Assembly: GCF_026000375.1 (NCBI RefSeq)
Contig: NZ_AP026708.1
Coordinates: 1,304,501 to 1,368,500, forward strand
Source: Pseudodesulfovibrio portus
GTDB taxonomy: Bacteria; Desulfobacterota; Desulfovibrionia; Desulfovibrionales; Desulfovibrionaceae
Direction: 5' to 3'
DNA length: 64,000 nt
Position 1 is the stretch's first letter, and the number at the start of each line of letters is the position of its first letter. Under the pieces are notes generated by a model, which was not told the DNA's origin, made no database searches, and was given only the letters and a program-made list of their open reading frames with translations. This document shows positions 14,168 through 22,209 of this stretch, piece by piece. The position numbers and the translations under genes are program-made.

Positions 14168-14934
14168 TTTTCAGCCGCCACGACTGAGGGCGGCCGGTAT
14201 CCCACCAGCTCCATGGAGAAGTGGCCCACCGACACCTTGGACTTGACCCTGACCGGGATGCGGCGGGCGTCGGCCGTAAACCAGACGTAGAGCGAGGCGT
14301 CCTTGGACTTGTTGAACACGCCGGACAGGTGCTTGACGTCGATCCTGACCTTGAAGCAGCGGAATGCTCCCAGGTCGGTCTCCACATCCTCGGCCTTCTC
14401 GACAAAGGCCTCGCTGACCACGGATTTCTTGCCGTCGGACACGTTGGCCGCAAAATGCATGCCCTCGTAGAGGTCATACTTGCGGAAGGCGAACAGGATG
14501 GACATTGGGTCGAAGACGTCCACGGGCTGCACCAGGGACATGGAATACTTGCCGCGCGAATAGCGGTGGGAGAGATTGGATTTCTTGTCGAAGACCAGGT
14601 CCACCTTCTTGTGGTAGGACCCCTCGTTCTGGTCCTTCATGTAGCGCAGGGAATAGCCGACGTCCATGTCGGTCCAGGACTCGATGGTGTCGCGCACCCG
14701 GTAGATGTTGTCGATCCACTCCGCGCTTCTGGCCGTGGCCTTGAAATACCGGGCGGGCTCCCCGCGCATCTCGGTGTCGTCCATGACCTCGAGCACCGCG
14801 TCCGCCGCATGGAAAACGGTCCAGTATATCTCGTACTCCATGCGCTCTCCGGGGCCGAAGGGCAGCTCCCCGGCACGGCCCGGGAGCACGGTGAGGACAG
14901 CCAGGACCGCCGCCAGAAAGGTGATCTTCTTCAT
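14164..14934 (-). CDS. DUF3108 family exported protein
   Basis: A 256-residue protein with a signal peptide (MKKITFLAAVLAVLTVLPGRA) followed by a DUF3108 domain: GERMEYEIYWTVFHAADAVLEV, an Arg/Tyr-rich beta-barrel-like middle and a C-terminal YVWFTADARRIPVRVKSKVSVGHFSMEL. Members are predicted periplasmic or outer-membrane-associated proteins of unknown function, perhaps lipid-handling. ATG 14934 is preferred for the signal peptide; ATG 14958 is possible. It is convergent with the small-protein pair. Confidence 0.75.
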   Translation of the reverse strand: MKKITFLAAVLAVLTVLPGRAGELPFGPGERMEYEIYWTVFHAADAVLEVMDDTEMRGEPARYFKATARSAEWIDNIYRVRDTIESWTDMDVGYSLRYMKDQNEGSYHKKVDLVFDKKSNLSHRYSRGKYSMSLVQPVDVFDPMSILFAFRKYDLYEGMHFAANVSDGKKSVVSEAFVEKAEDVETDLGAFRCFKVRIDVKHLSGVFNKSKDASLYVWFTADARRIPVRVKSKVSVGHFSMELVGYRPPSVVAAEN

Positions 14935-15172
14935 GGGGAGAACATTTGCATCATCCATGCCCGAGTCAAGGCGAAAACCGTTCGCGGACGGCTTTTATAA
15001 ATTTTTCTTCGTCATTTCGTACAGTTGCCGACAACCCAAGAAGGAACAACTCCGGGAGGGTTTGCGGTGGCGGCGCGTTACCCGTTGTTTATATGGACAA
15101 AAAAATGCTCTGGCGGTACTTAATGTTGCACAACACTGACTGACAACCGTAATTCATCGGAGGATAGCCCAT
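14935..15172. other. Divergent intergenic region, no gene seen
   Basis: 238 bases between the divergent DUF3108 and CBS genes. A T-rich patch around 14995-15015 and a GTTGTTTATATGG patch near 15080 could hold promoters for the two directions, but no clear -35/-10 pair or hairpin stood out. Confidence 0.3.
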
Positions 15173-15661
15173 ATGATGCTCAGAAAACGCGCCTGGGACA
15201 TGATGCGAGACGAATTTCCCACCGTGCGGGAAGACGCCAGCCTGGCCGAAGCCATCCGCGTCATGCGCGAGGCCATGGTGGAAGCGCCTGATTCCCAGGT
15301 GGTGGTGGTCCTGAACAAGGGCGGCAAGCTGGTGGGGGCCATCAACCTCTGGAAGCTGTTCAAGGCGGTCAAGCAATCGGTCCTCAAGGACGACAACCTC
15401 AAGGCCGACGGCTCCGTGGACTGGGACCAGCAGTTCGCCAACGCATGCCTCATCTGCACCCAGGAACGGCTGGAGGACTCGCTGATCACCGACCCGCCCT
15501 TGCTCAAGCCCAACGACCCCATCCTGGTGGTCCTGGACGTGTTCCTCAAATCCCGCCGCGACTGGGCCCTGGTCATGGAAGCGGACAAGGTCATGGGCGT
15601 GGTCTACGTCACCGACGTGTACCGGGAAATGACCCGCGACATGGTCCAGATTTTCAAGTAG
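15173..15661 (+). CDS. CBS-domain protein (two CBS motifs)
   Basis: A 162-residue cytoplasmic protein made almost entirely of a CBS pair (Bateman module). The first CBS is at residues ~8-65 (FPTVREDASLAEAIRVM...LVGAINLWKLF), the second at ~100-155 (PLLKPNDPILVVLDVFL...VMGVVYVTDVY). CBS pairs bind adenine nucleotides and sense energy state. GGAGG precedes the ATG. No enzymatic domain is attached, so it is a stand-alone regulator whose partner is unknown. Confidence 0.82.
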   Translation: MMLRKRAWDMMRDEFPTVREDASLAEAIRVMREAMVEAPDSQVVVVLNKGGKLVGAINLWKLFKAVKQSVLKDDNLKADGSVDWDQQFANACLICTQERLEDSLITDPPLLKPNDPILVVLDVFLKSRRDWALVMEADKVMGVVYVTDVYREMTRDMVQIFK

Positions 15662-15678
15662 GCGCATTCGACGCACGC

Positions 15679-15711
15679 AAAAGGCCGGTCCCCGGGGGAC
15701 CGGCCTTTTTT
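15679..15711. terminator. Bidirectional Rho-independent terminator
   Basis: AAGGCCGGTCCC pairs with GGGACCGGCCTT around CGG, with an A tract before and a T tract after. It serves both the CBS gene (+) and the convergent pyk-HD-GYP operon (-). Confidence 0.85.
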
Positions 15712-15733
15712 CATGCCGAAAAAACGACACCGT

Positions 15734-16744
15734 CTACGGCTTCAGCTTCAGGTCCAGCAACAGGAACACCTGCAACGCCTTGGTCAGCTCCCGATCATAG
15801 GCGGCATCGTTCGCAAGGGAAGCCGCCGCCTTCATGAAGCCCATGCCCTCGGCGTAGGGCCGGTTGGCGATCATGGCGCAGAACGAGTCGGCGACGGCGC
15901 AAAGGCGGCCCGCGAAGTCCTGCTTCATGGACTTGAGCGGATACCCCGAGCCATTGGCCCGTTCGTGATGCTGGGTGACGCACTGCTCCATCTCGGGATA
16001 GCGCAGCTCCAGCTTGTGCAGCATTTCGAAGCCGACCTTGATATGGGCGTTGACCTTGTTGCGCTCGTCGATGGTCAGAGGCTGCTTCTTGCTCCTGATG
16101 AACTCCGGCACCTTGGTCATGCCCATGTCATGCAGGAACAGGCCGACCATGGTGCGGTCGAAGACCTTGCGCTTGATCGCCTCCGCAAAATCCTCGCCCT
16201 TGAGCCTGCCCCACAGCGCCGCTCCCATGATCGCGGTGTTCACCGAATGGTTTTCCAGGGTGTGCTCGGTGTGCAGCCGCCGGGCCAGGGCCCTGGTGCG
16301 CGACATGTCCGAGTAGAGGTATTCGGTCAGGACCATGACGTCCACCCAGAGCTTCTCGAACACGGCCTTCACCGGCTGCTCGAAGAACTCCGCCAGCCGA
16401 CGGGTCAGCGCCTGGATGAAGATGTCAGCTATTTCGCGCTCGATGAGGTTGCCGTCCACCAGCACCAGGTCGAGCTGGTAGCTGATGTGCTTGACGTAAA
16501 CCGGATGGTCGTCGCGCGAAACGAAAATCAGTCCCTGGTTGGTCAGTCCCTTGAGTTCCTCCACCTGCTCGTTGGAAAGCCGCCCGCCCACCTTGTAGTA
16601 GGGCATGATGCGCGCCACATCCTCCTTGAACATGTAGATGTTGAGCGGCGGACGGTACTTGTTGAAGCTGCCGAGGATGTCGGCGCTGATCTGGTAGTAT
16701 TCCTCGTTGAGTCCGTCGGAGATGTTCTGGTTCTGGGTTTGCAT
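15734..16744 (-). CDS. HD-GYP domain protein, probable c-di-GMP phosphodiesterase
   Basis: A 336-residue cytoplasmic protein. The C-terminal half carries the HD-GYP signature set: ENHSVNTAIMG, VGLFLHDMGMTKVPEFI (HD pair) and QHHERANGSGYP (HHE and GYP). The usual HHE..DG is here HHERANG, a small deviation. The N-terminal ~150 residues show no recognised sensor. The start ATG overlaps the pyruvate kinase stop by one base, so it is co-translated with a central glycolytic enzyme. Hydrolysis of c-di-GMP is inferred from the family. Confidence 0.82.
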   Translation of the reverse strand: MQTQNQNISDGLNEEYYQISADILGSFNKYRPPLNIYMFKEDVARIMPYYKVGGRLSNEQVEELKGLTNQGLIFVSRDDHPVYVKHISYQLDLVLVDGNLIEREIADIFIQALTRRLAEFFEQPVKAVFEKLWVDVMVLTEYLYSDMSRTRALARRLHTEHTLENHSVNTAIMGAALWGRLKGEDFAEAIKRKVFDRTMVGLFLHDMGMTKVPEFIRSKKQPLTIDERNKVNAHIKVGFEMLHKLELRYPEMEQCVTQHHERANGSGYPLKSMKQDFAGRLCAVADSFCAMIANRPYAEGMGFMKAAASLANDAAYDRELTKALQVFLLLDLKLKP

Positions 16745-18186
16745 CAGCTCGCTTCTTTGCTCAGTTTTTCATACAGCTTGACCACGTTGGTCTGGGTCAC
16801 GGACTTGCCCTTTTCGGGCTGCCCGGCGGTAACGATGACGATGTCGCCCTCCTCGAAGACGGGCGACTGCCGGACAAAGACCTCGGCCCGTTCCTGGTGG
16901 TCGTCGATGACGACCAGGGGTTCGGCGGGGATGACGCCCCAGGAAAGGTTGGTGAAGTGCCGGACCGTGTGGTCCGAAGACAGGGCGTAGATCGATTGTT
17001 TGGGACGGCAGGAGGACAGCAGCCGGGTGGTGGCGCCGGAAGTGGAATGGCAGACGATGGCCTTGGCATTGGTCTTGCCCGCCAGCATGGCTGCGGCATA
17101 CGCCAGGAAGGTGGAGGGGTTGTCCCGCTCCCCGCCACGGTCGATCTCCAGCCTGCCGGGCTCGAACATGTACGCCTCGATCTCGTAGGAAATCTTGCGC
17201 ATGAACCGGACGGTCTCGCCGGGATAGCGCCCGATGGCGGTTTCCTCGGAGAGCATGACGCAGTCCGCGCCGTCCAGGATGGCGTTGGCCACGTCCGTGG
17301 TCTCGGCCCGCGTCGCCATGGGCGAGTTGACCATGGACAGCAGCATCTGGGTGGCCACGATGACCGGCTTGCCCGCGTTGTTGCAGGCGTTGATGATCCG
17401 TTTCTGGGCCACGGGCAGCTCGGCCAGGTCGAGCTCGAGGCCCAGGTCGCCGCGCGCCACCATGATGCCGTCCGCCTCTTCCAGGATTTCTTTCAGCCGT
17501 TCCAGGGCGGCGATGCGTTCCAGCTTGGCGATGATGGGCACCCGCCTGCCGTACTGGATCATCTCGGCGCGCAGGTTGCAGATGTCCTCGGGCTTCTGCA
17601 CGAAGCTCATGGCCACCACGTCCACGCCCAACTGCATGCCGATGGCCAGGTCCGCCTTGTCTTTTTCGGTTAGCGGGGCCAGCGGCGTGGTCATGCCGGG
17701 GAAGGTGATGCCCTTTCTGGGCGGACAGAGCCCCGAGTTGGTGGCCTCCAGCCTGATGAGGTGCTCTTCCTCGATCTTGATCACCTTGAACCGGATGACG
17801 CCGTCGCCGAGGGCTACGGGATCGCCTTCCTTCACGCCCTCGTACATCTCCGGGATGTCCAGGCAGATGAACGGCTCCTCGACCTTCTCGAACTTGTCCG
17901 AAGTGCCGAGCAGCACCTCCCCGCCCTTGCTCACCTCGAAGGGCGGCAACCCCACGTCGCAGGTGCGGATCTTCGGGCCCGACAGGTCCTGGAGGATGGT
18001 CAGGGTCAGCCCGGTCTCTTTTTCGAGCCTGCGGATGATGTCCACCATCTTGGCGAAAAATTCACGTCCGCCGTGGGAAAAGTTGAGCCGGAAGATCTTG
18101 GCTCCCGACTCCACCAGTTCCTTGACCGCTTCATAGGTTTCGGTGCCGGGCCCCAGTGTGGCGATGATCTTGATGTGCCTGTCCAT
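16744..18186 (-). CDS. pyk: Pyruvate kinase
   Basis: A 480-residue glycolytic enzyme converting phosphoenolpyruvate and ADP to pyruvate and ATP. Signatures: N-terminal IIATLGPGTETYE and LNFSHGG; the PK signature IIAKLERIAALERLKEILEEADGIMVARGDLG with the catalytic Lys; VIVATQMLLSM; and a C-terminal nucleotide/effector domain (AIVCHSTSGATTRLLSSCRPK). ATG 18186 is preceded by a GGAGAC site. It is first in a two-gene operon with the HD-GYP gene and divergent from mraZ. Length is normal. Confidence 0.95.
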   Translation of the reverse strand: MDRHIKIIATLGPGTETYEAVKELVESGAKIFRLNFSHGGREFFAKMVDIIRRLEKETGLTLTILQDLSGPKIRTCDVGLPPFEVSKGGEVLLGTSDKFEKVEEPFICLDIPEMYEGVKEGDPVALGDGVIRFKVIKIEEEHLIRLEATNSGLCPPRKGITFPGMTTPLAPLTEKDKADLAIGMQLGVDVVAMSFVQKPEDICNLRAEMIQYGRRVPIIAKLERIAALERLKEILEEADGIMVARGDLGLELDLAELPVAQKRIINACNNAGKPVIVATQMLLSMVNSPMATRAETTDVANAILDGADCVMLSEETAIGRYPGETVRFMRKISYEIEAYMFEPGRLEIDRGGERDNPSTFLAYAAAMLAGKTNAKAIVCHSTSGATTRLLSSCRPKQSIYALSSDHTVRHFTNLSWGVIPAEPLVVIDDHQERAEVFVRQSPVFEEGDIVIVTAGQPEKGKSVTQTNVVKLYEKLSKEAS

Positions 18187-18371
18187 GGACGTCTCCTTGC
18201 CGCGATCCGTGTGGCGTAACCGCGTCTTTTGACCGCTTCTTTAATCTTACATGTTGGATTTATTGTATTTATACATACGATCTCAACAAAGATGTGGGCT
18301 AAGTCTAGGCGTACCCCCCGGAAAAATCAATGAGACTCCTTTTATTATGTCCATCATTTTGGGCCAAGCGG

Positions 18372-18450
18372 TTGACTTTCCCTTGATTTTCTAGCACACG
18401 TGGGAATAAGTGGAATTTAGTGTAATAAAGGTGTAAAGATGTGGGGCAAG
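18372..18450 (+). promoter_or_regulatory. dcw promoter region with MraZ-type direct repeats
   Basis: Five copies of a TGGGA-like pentamer occur with near ten-base spacing at 18401 (TGGGA), 18411 (TGGAA), 18421 (TGTAA), 18432 (TGTAA) and 18442 (TGGGG). MraZ binds TGGGN repeats separated by five bases and represses its own operon. A TTGACT at 18372 and TTGATT at 18383 are candidate -35 boxes. Only the first and last repeats are perfect matches. Confidence 0.6.
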
Positions 18451-18470
18451 GGATTGCTCCGGGGGAAATG

Positions 18471-18917
18471 ATGAAATTCAGAGGTCACGCACACAGAAGC
18501 CTGGACGACAAGGGTCGGCTCATACTGCCGCCCGAGTTCCGGGATATGATCCGCGCCGCACTGCCGGACGCGGTCATCGTGCTGACCATCTACGACAAAC
18601 ACGTCATCGGCATCACCCCTGAACAGTGGACCCGGCTCGAAGCCGAGCTTGAGAAGATCAAGACCCCGAGCCGCGCCCTCCAGAACACCATCCGCCTGTT
18701 CAACTCCGGCTACACGGAGGCGCATGTGGGCAAGCAGGGGCGCATCGCCATTCCCGCGCACCTTCGCAAGTCCGGCAAGCTCGACGGCGAGGTGGTGGTC
18801 ATGGGCGCGGGCAAACGGTTCGAGATCTGGTCCGCCGAATCCTTCGAACGGCTGCTTGACGAGGACTACGACGTGTCCACCGAGCTGGCCGAAAACAACG
18901 TCTCCATGCCCTTCTGA
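18471..18917 (+). CDS. mraZ: Transcriptional regulator MraZ
   Basis: A 148-residue protein with two SpoVT/AbrB-like halves: FRGHAHRSLDDKGRLILPPEFR (about residues 3-24) and HVGKQGRIAIPAHLRKSGKL (about 84-103). It is the first gene of the dcw cluster and a DNA-binding autoregulator. ATG 18471 sits four bases after GGGGGA; ATG 18468 is too close to it, and the frame start at 18441 falls in the repeat region. Its stop overlaps the rsmH start (TGATG). Confidence 0.92.
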   Translation: MKFRGHAHRSLDDKGRLILPPEFRDMIRAALPDAVIVLTIYDKHVIGITPEQWTRLEAELEKIKTPSRALQNTIRLFNSGYTEAHVGKQGRIAIPAHLRKSGKLDGEVVVMGAGKRFEIWSAESFERLLDEDYDVSTELAENNVSMPF

Positions 18918-19897
18918 TGAAGCCGGAGACGTTCGATCCCGCATCGCTGCACACGACGGTTCTTTTACATGAAGTGGTTGAGTGGCTCCGCCCCGCACCC
19001 GGAGGCCGTTATCTGGACGGCACCCTGGGCATGGGCGGCCACAGCCTGGCCATCCTGAGGACGGCGGGCGAAAAGGCCGAGCTCGTAGGGCTTGACCGGG
19101 ACCAGGAGGCATTGGCGCTTGCAAGGACGCGCCTGGCGGAGTTCGCGGACCGCGTTCATCTGTTCAACCTGCCTTTCTCCCGGTTTGAGGAGGCCCTTGA
19201 CGAGGTCGGCTGGGATACGGTGGACGGCGCGGTCCTGGACCTCGGCGTCTCATCCATGCAGCTGGACGTTGCTGAAAGAGGATTCAGCTTCGTCCACGAC
19301 GGACCGCTCGACATGCGCATGGGCACGGATGCCGCGGCTTCGGCCGAGGAACTGGTCAATACGCTGAAACATGGTGATCTGGCGCGGATCATCAGGGCCT
19401 ACGGGGAAGACCCCCTGGCCGGGAAAATCGCGTCGGCGATACTGAAGGCACGGGACAAGGAGCGCATCACGAGGACGCTCCAATTGGCCGAGATAGTGAG
19501 GTTGGCCTACCCGCCCAAGATGCGGCACACCGCCCGCAATCATCCGGCAACCCGTACCTTCCAGGGACTGCGAATAGCGGTCAACAGGGAAACTGAGGAA
19601 CTTGAACGCTACCTTCAAACCATAGTCGGACGCCTGAAGCCGGGCGCGAGGCTGGCCATCATTTCGTTTCACTCCCTGGAAGACAGGGCCGTGAAGCACG
19701 CATTTCGGGATGCCGCCAAAGGGTGCAAATGCCCCCCGCATCAACTCCACTGCACCTGCGGCGGCGTACCCGAGATGAAAGTGCTCACCAAGAAACCGCT
19801 GGCCGCCTCGGACGCCGAAAGGGATGCGAACCCGCGCGCACGGAGTGCCAAGCTCCGGGTGGCGGAAAAGCTCGCACCCGACGGAGATGATGCATGA
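18917..19897 (+). CDS. rsmH: 16S rRNA (cytosine1402-N4)-methyltransferase RsmH
   Basis: A 326-residue SAM-dependent methyltransferase that modifies C1402 in the ribosomal decoding centre. Signatures: HTTVLLHEVVEWL, the SAM loop YLDGTLGMGGHSLAIL, DLGVSSMQLDVAERGFSF, NPATRTFQGLRIAVNRE and IISFHSLEDRAVKHAFR. It contains a CKCPPHQLHCTC cysteine cluster near residue 275, as in many family members. It overlaps mraZ and ftsL by a few bases, consistent with tight coupling. Confidence 0.95.
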   Translation: MKPETFDPASLHTTVLLHEVVEWLRPAPGGRYLDGTLGMGGHSLAILRTAGEKAELVGLDRDQEALALARTRLAEFADRVHLFNLPFSRFEEALDEVGWDTVDGAVLDLGVSSMQLDVAERGFSFVHDGPLDMRMGTDAAASAEELVNTLKHGDLARIIRAYGEDPLAGKIASAILKARDKERITRTLQLAEIVRLAYPPKMRHTARNHPATRTFQGLRIAVNRETEELERYLQTIVGRLKPGARLAIISFHSLEDRAVKHAFRDAAKGCKCPPHQLHCTCGGVPEMKVLTKKPLAASDAERDANPRARSAKLRVAEKLAPDGDDA

Positions 19898-20172
19898 GCA
19901 AGACCGACAAGACGCTCCTCTGGATGGTGATGTGCCTGCTGGGCATGGCGCTGTCCCTTGGCCTTGGGGCGGTATGGTTGAACATCGAGCGTATGGATAT
20001 GGCTTACGACCTGCGCAAGATGGAGAAGAGCCTCGGCCGGAAAGAGGATCTGGCAGCGAAACTGGCGGTTGAGAGGAACAACCTGGTTTCGCCTTACGAG
20101 CTCAAGAAACTCGCGGGCCGACTCGGCCTGGGAGTGGCTGCGCCTGGACAAATCAGGCGAATAGCCGACTGA
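19894..20172 (+). CDS. ftsL: Cell division protein FtsL
   Basis: A 92-residue bitopic inner-membrane protein: short cytoplasmic start, one transmembrane helix (about residues 8-30) and a periplasmic coiled-coil-prone segment (MDMAYDLRKMEKSLGRKEDLAAKLAVE). Sequence similarity in FtsL is low; size, topology and position between rsmH and ftsI identify it. The start overlaps the rsmH stop (ATGA). It bridges FtsQ and FtsI/FtsW in the divisome. No separate ftsB is visible in the window. Confidence 0.85.
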   Translation: MSKTDKTLLWMVMCLLGMALSLGLGAVWLNIERMDMAYDLRKMEKSLGRKEDLAAKLAVERNNLVSPYELKKLAGRLGLGVAAPGQIRRIAD

Positions 20173-20174
20173 CA

Positions 20175-20196
20175 GCGCGTTTTATCATAAACGCGC
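20175..20196. repeat. Hairpin between ftsL and ftsI
   Basis: A perfect eight-base stem GCGCGTTT-TATCAT-AAACGCGC lies three bases after the ftsL stop and 20 bases before the ftsI start. There is no T tract, so it is more likely an mRNA-processing or stability element than a terminator. Confidence 0.5.
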
Positions 20197-20216
20197 CGTG
20201 GATAGTGGGAGTCTGG

Positions 20217-22181
20217 ATGACGAGTGGAAAGAATGGGCGCAAGGATCGCAGCGGGATCAAGATAGGGGTCGTCATGGCCCTCTTCGCGATTGCGCTTTCC
20301 GGTCTTTGGGTCCGCACAGCATGGGTGCAGCTCTTCGAGGGCGACACCCTGGCCGACCGGGCCTCGCGACAGGGCCACGCCGCCGAGTACGAATACGGCG
20401 AGCGGGGCCGCATCCTCGACCGCAACGGCGAGATGCTCGCGACCTCGGTGGAGGCCAAGTCCGTCTGTGCCTATCCCTATGAGATCACCCGCCCCGACCA
20501 CACGGCCGCCGTGCTGGCCAAGACCCTCAAGCTCTCCGTGGCCGAGGTCAGGAAAAAACTCACCTCCGCCAAGCAGTTCGTCTGGATCAAGCGCCAGGTC
20601 ACGGACCGCGAGGCCGTCAGCGTGGCCCGCGCAGGTCTGGCCGGGGTGCACCAGCTCAGTGAATTTTCCCGCATCTACCCCAACGGCCACCTGGCCGGGC
20701 AGGTCCTCGGCTTCGTGGACATCGACGGCAAGGGACGCGAGGGCGTGGAGCGCGTGTTCGACGACCGGCTCGAACCGGGCAAGGCGCGGTTCGTGGTCCG
20801 GCGCGACCGCAAGGGCCGCCGCTTCTACCTGGACGGCGAGGGCCGCGAGGTGGACATCAACGGCCATGACGTGAAGCTGACCATCGACACCCACATCCAG
20901 CACGCAGCGGAACAGGCCCTGGCCAAGTCCATCGCCAAGTACGACGCCCGCGCGGGCATCGTCCTGGTGGTGGACGTGGAATCCGGCGACATCCTGGCCA
21001 TGGCCAACCAGCCGTTCTTCAATCCCAACACGGTCCGCCATTCCTCGCCGACCCAGCGCCGTCTGCGGGCCATCACCGACATCTACGAGCCCGGCTCCAC
21101 CATGAAGCCCTTCCTGTTCGCCGCCGCCCTGGAAGAGGGCGTCATCGAGCCGGACACGCTCATCGACTGCGAAAACGGACGCTGGAAAGTGGCCCGCAAG
21201 GTCATCCGCGACACCCACCCGGCCAAATGGCTGCCCGCCAACAAGGTGCTCCGCTACTCCTCCAACATCGGCTGCGCCAAGATCGGCACGGACATGGGCG
21301 CGGACGTCTACCACTCCTACCTGTCCAAGCTCGGCTTCGGCGACCGGACCGGGGTCATCCTGCCCGGCGAGTCACCCGGCATCCTGCACCCGGCGGCCAA
21401 GTGGACCTCCGTGGACCTGGCGGCCATCAGCTTCGGCCAGGGCGTCGGAGCCACGGCCCTGCAGTTGGCCAAGGCGTTTCTCTGCCTGGCCAACCAGGGA
21501 GCCACCAAGTCCCTGCGGCTGGTCAAGGAGCCCCGTCCGGAGCACAGGAACGCCGCCATCCAGGTGTTCAGCCCCGAGACCGCGGCCAGGGTCCTGTCCA
21601 TGATGAAGGACGTGGTCCACGAGGACGGCACGGGGCGCAGCGCCCGCATCGAGGGCATCACCATGGCGGGCAAGACCGGCACGGCCCAGAAGGCGTCGCC
21701 CGACGGCGGCTACGGCGACCAGTATCTTTCCTCCTTCGTGGCCCTGGTCCCTGCGGACGAGCCCGAGCTGCTGGTCATCACCATGATCGACGAGCCGCAG
21801 AAGGCCAACTACGGCTCCATGGTCGCCGCCCCGGTCTGCCGGGAAATCACGGTTCGGACGCTGGCCTACCACGGCAAGCTGTCCGAGACCCTGCACGCCG
21901 ATGCCGGTGAGACCACGTCCCTGGTCGAGGCGGAAGCGCAGCCCCTGGACCGGGCCGTGGACGCCCCGACGGATAGGACGGCCTCCGGGAACACGGTGCC
22001 GAACATCCAGGGCATGCCCGTGCGCCGGGCGCTCGAAATGCTGGTCAAGATGGGAATCGTCCCGGTCATCAAGGGACAGGGAATGACGGTCGATCGTCAG
22101 GAGCCCGCACCAGGGAAGCCCTGGCCGGCCGGCCAAACCAAGGAGGGTTCGGACAATGTTTTTGTTCTCTGGCTCTCATAG
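20217..22181 (+). CDS. ftsI: Peptidoglycan D,D-transpeptidase FtsI (PBP3) with PASTA domain
   Basis: A 654-residue class B penicillin-binding protein that cross-links septal peptidoglycan. It has a membrane anchor (about residues 15-38), a pedestal domain with RGRILDRNGEMLATS, and a transpeptidase domain with the active-site EPGSTMKPF (Ser of SxxK), the SSN motif (YSSNIGCAK) and KTGTAQ. A C-terminal PASTA domain (TVPNIQGMPVRRALEMLVKMGI) is present, a feature of delta-proteobacterial and Gram-positive homologues and absent from E. coli. ATG 20217 follows GGGAG; GTG 20205 would lie upstream of that site. Confidence 0.93.
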   Translation: MTSGKNGRKDRSGIKIGVVMALFAIALSGLWVRTAWVQLFEGDTLADRASRQGHAAEYEYGERGRILDRNGEMLATSVEAKSVCAYPYEITRPDHTAAVLAKTLKLSVAEVRKKLTSAKQFVWIKRQVTDREAVSVARAGLAGVHQLSEFSRIYPNGHLAGQVLGFVDIDGKGREGVERVFDDRLEPGKARFVVRRDRKGRRFYLDGEGREVDINGHDVKLTIDTHIQHAAEQALAKSIAKYDARAGIVLVVDVESGDILAMANQPFFNPNTVRHSSPTQRRLRAITDIYEPGSTMKPFLFAAALEEGVIEPDTLIDCENGRWKVARKVIRDTHPAKWLPANKVLRYSSNIGCAKIGTDMGADVYHSYLSKLGFGDRTGVILPGESPGILHPAAKWTSVDLAAISFGQGVGATALQLAKAFLCLANQGATKSLRLVKEPRPEHRNAAIQVFSPETAARVLSMMKDVVHEDGTGRSARIEGITMAGKTGTAQKASPDGGYGDQYLSSFVALVPADEPELLVITMIDEPQKANYGSMVAAPVCREITVRTLAYHGKLSETLHADAGETTSLVEAEAQPLDRAVDAPTDRTASGNTVPNIQGMPVRRALEMLVKMGIVPVIKGQGMTVDRQEPAPGKPWPAGQTKEGSDNVFVLWLS

Positions 22182-22209
22182 CGGCAAGGAAGAAGAGGTG
22201 ACGGGCGTC

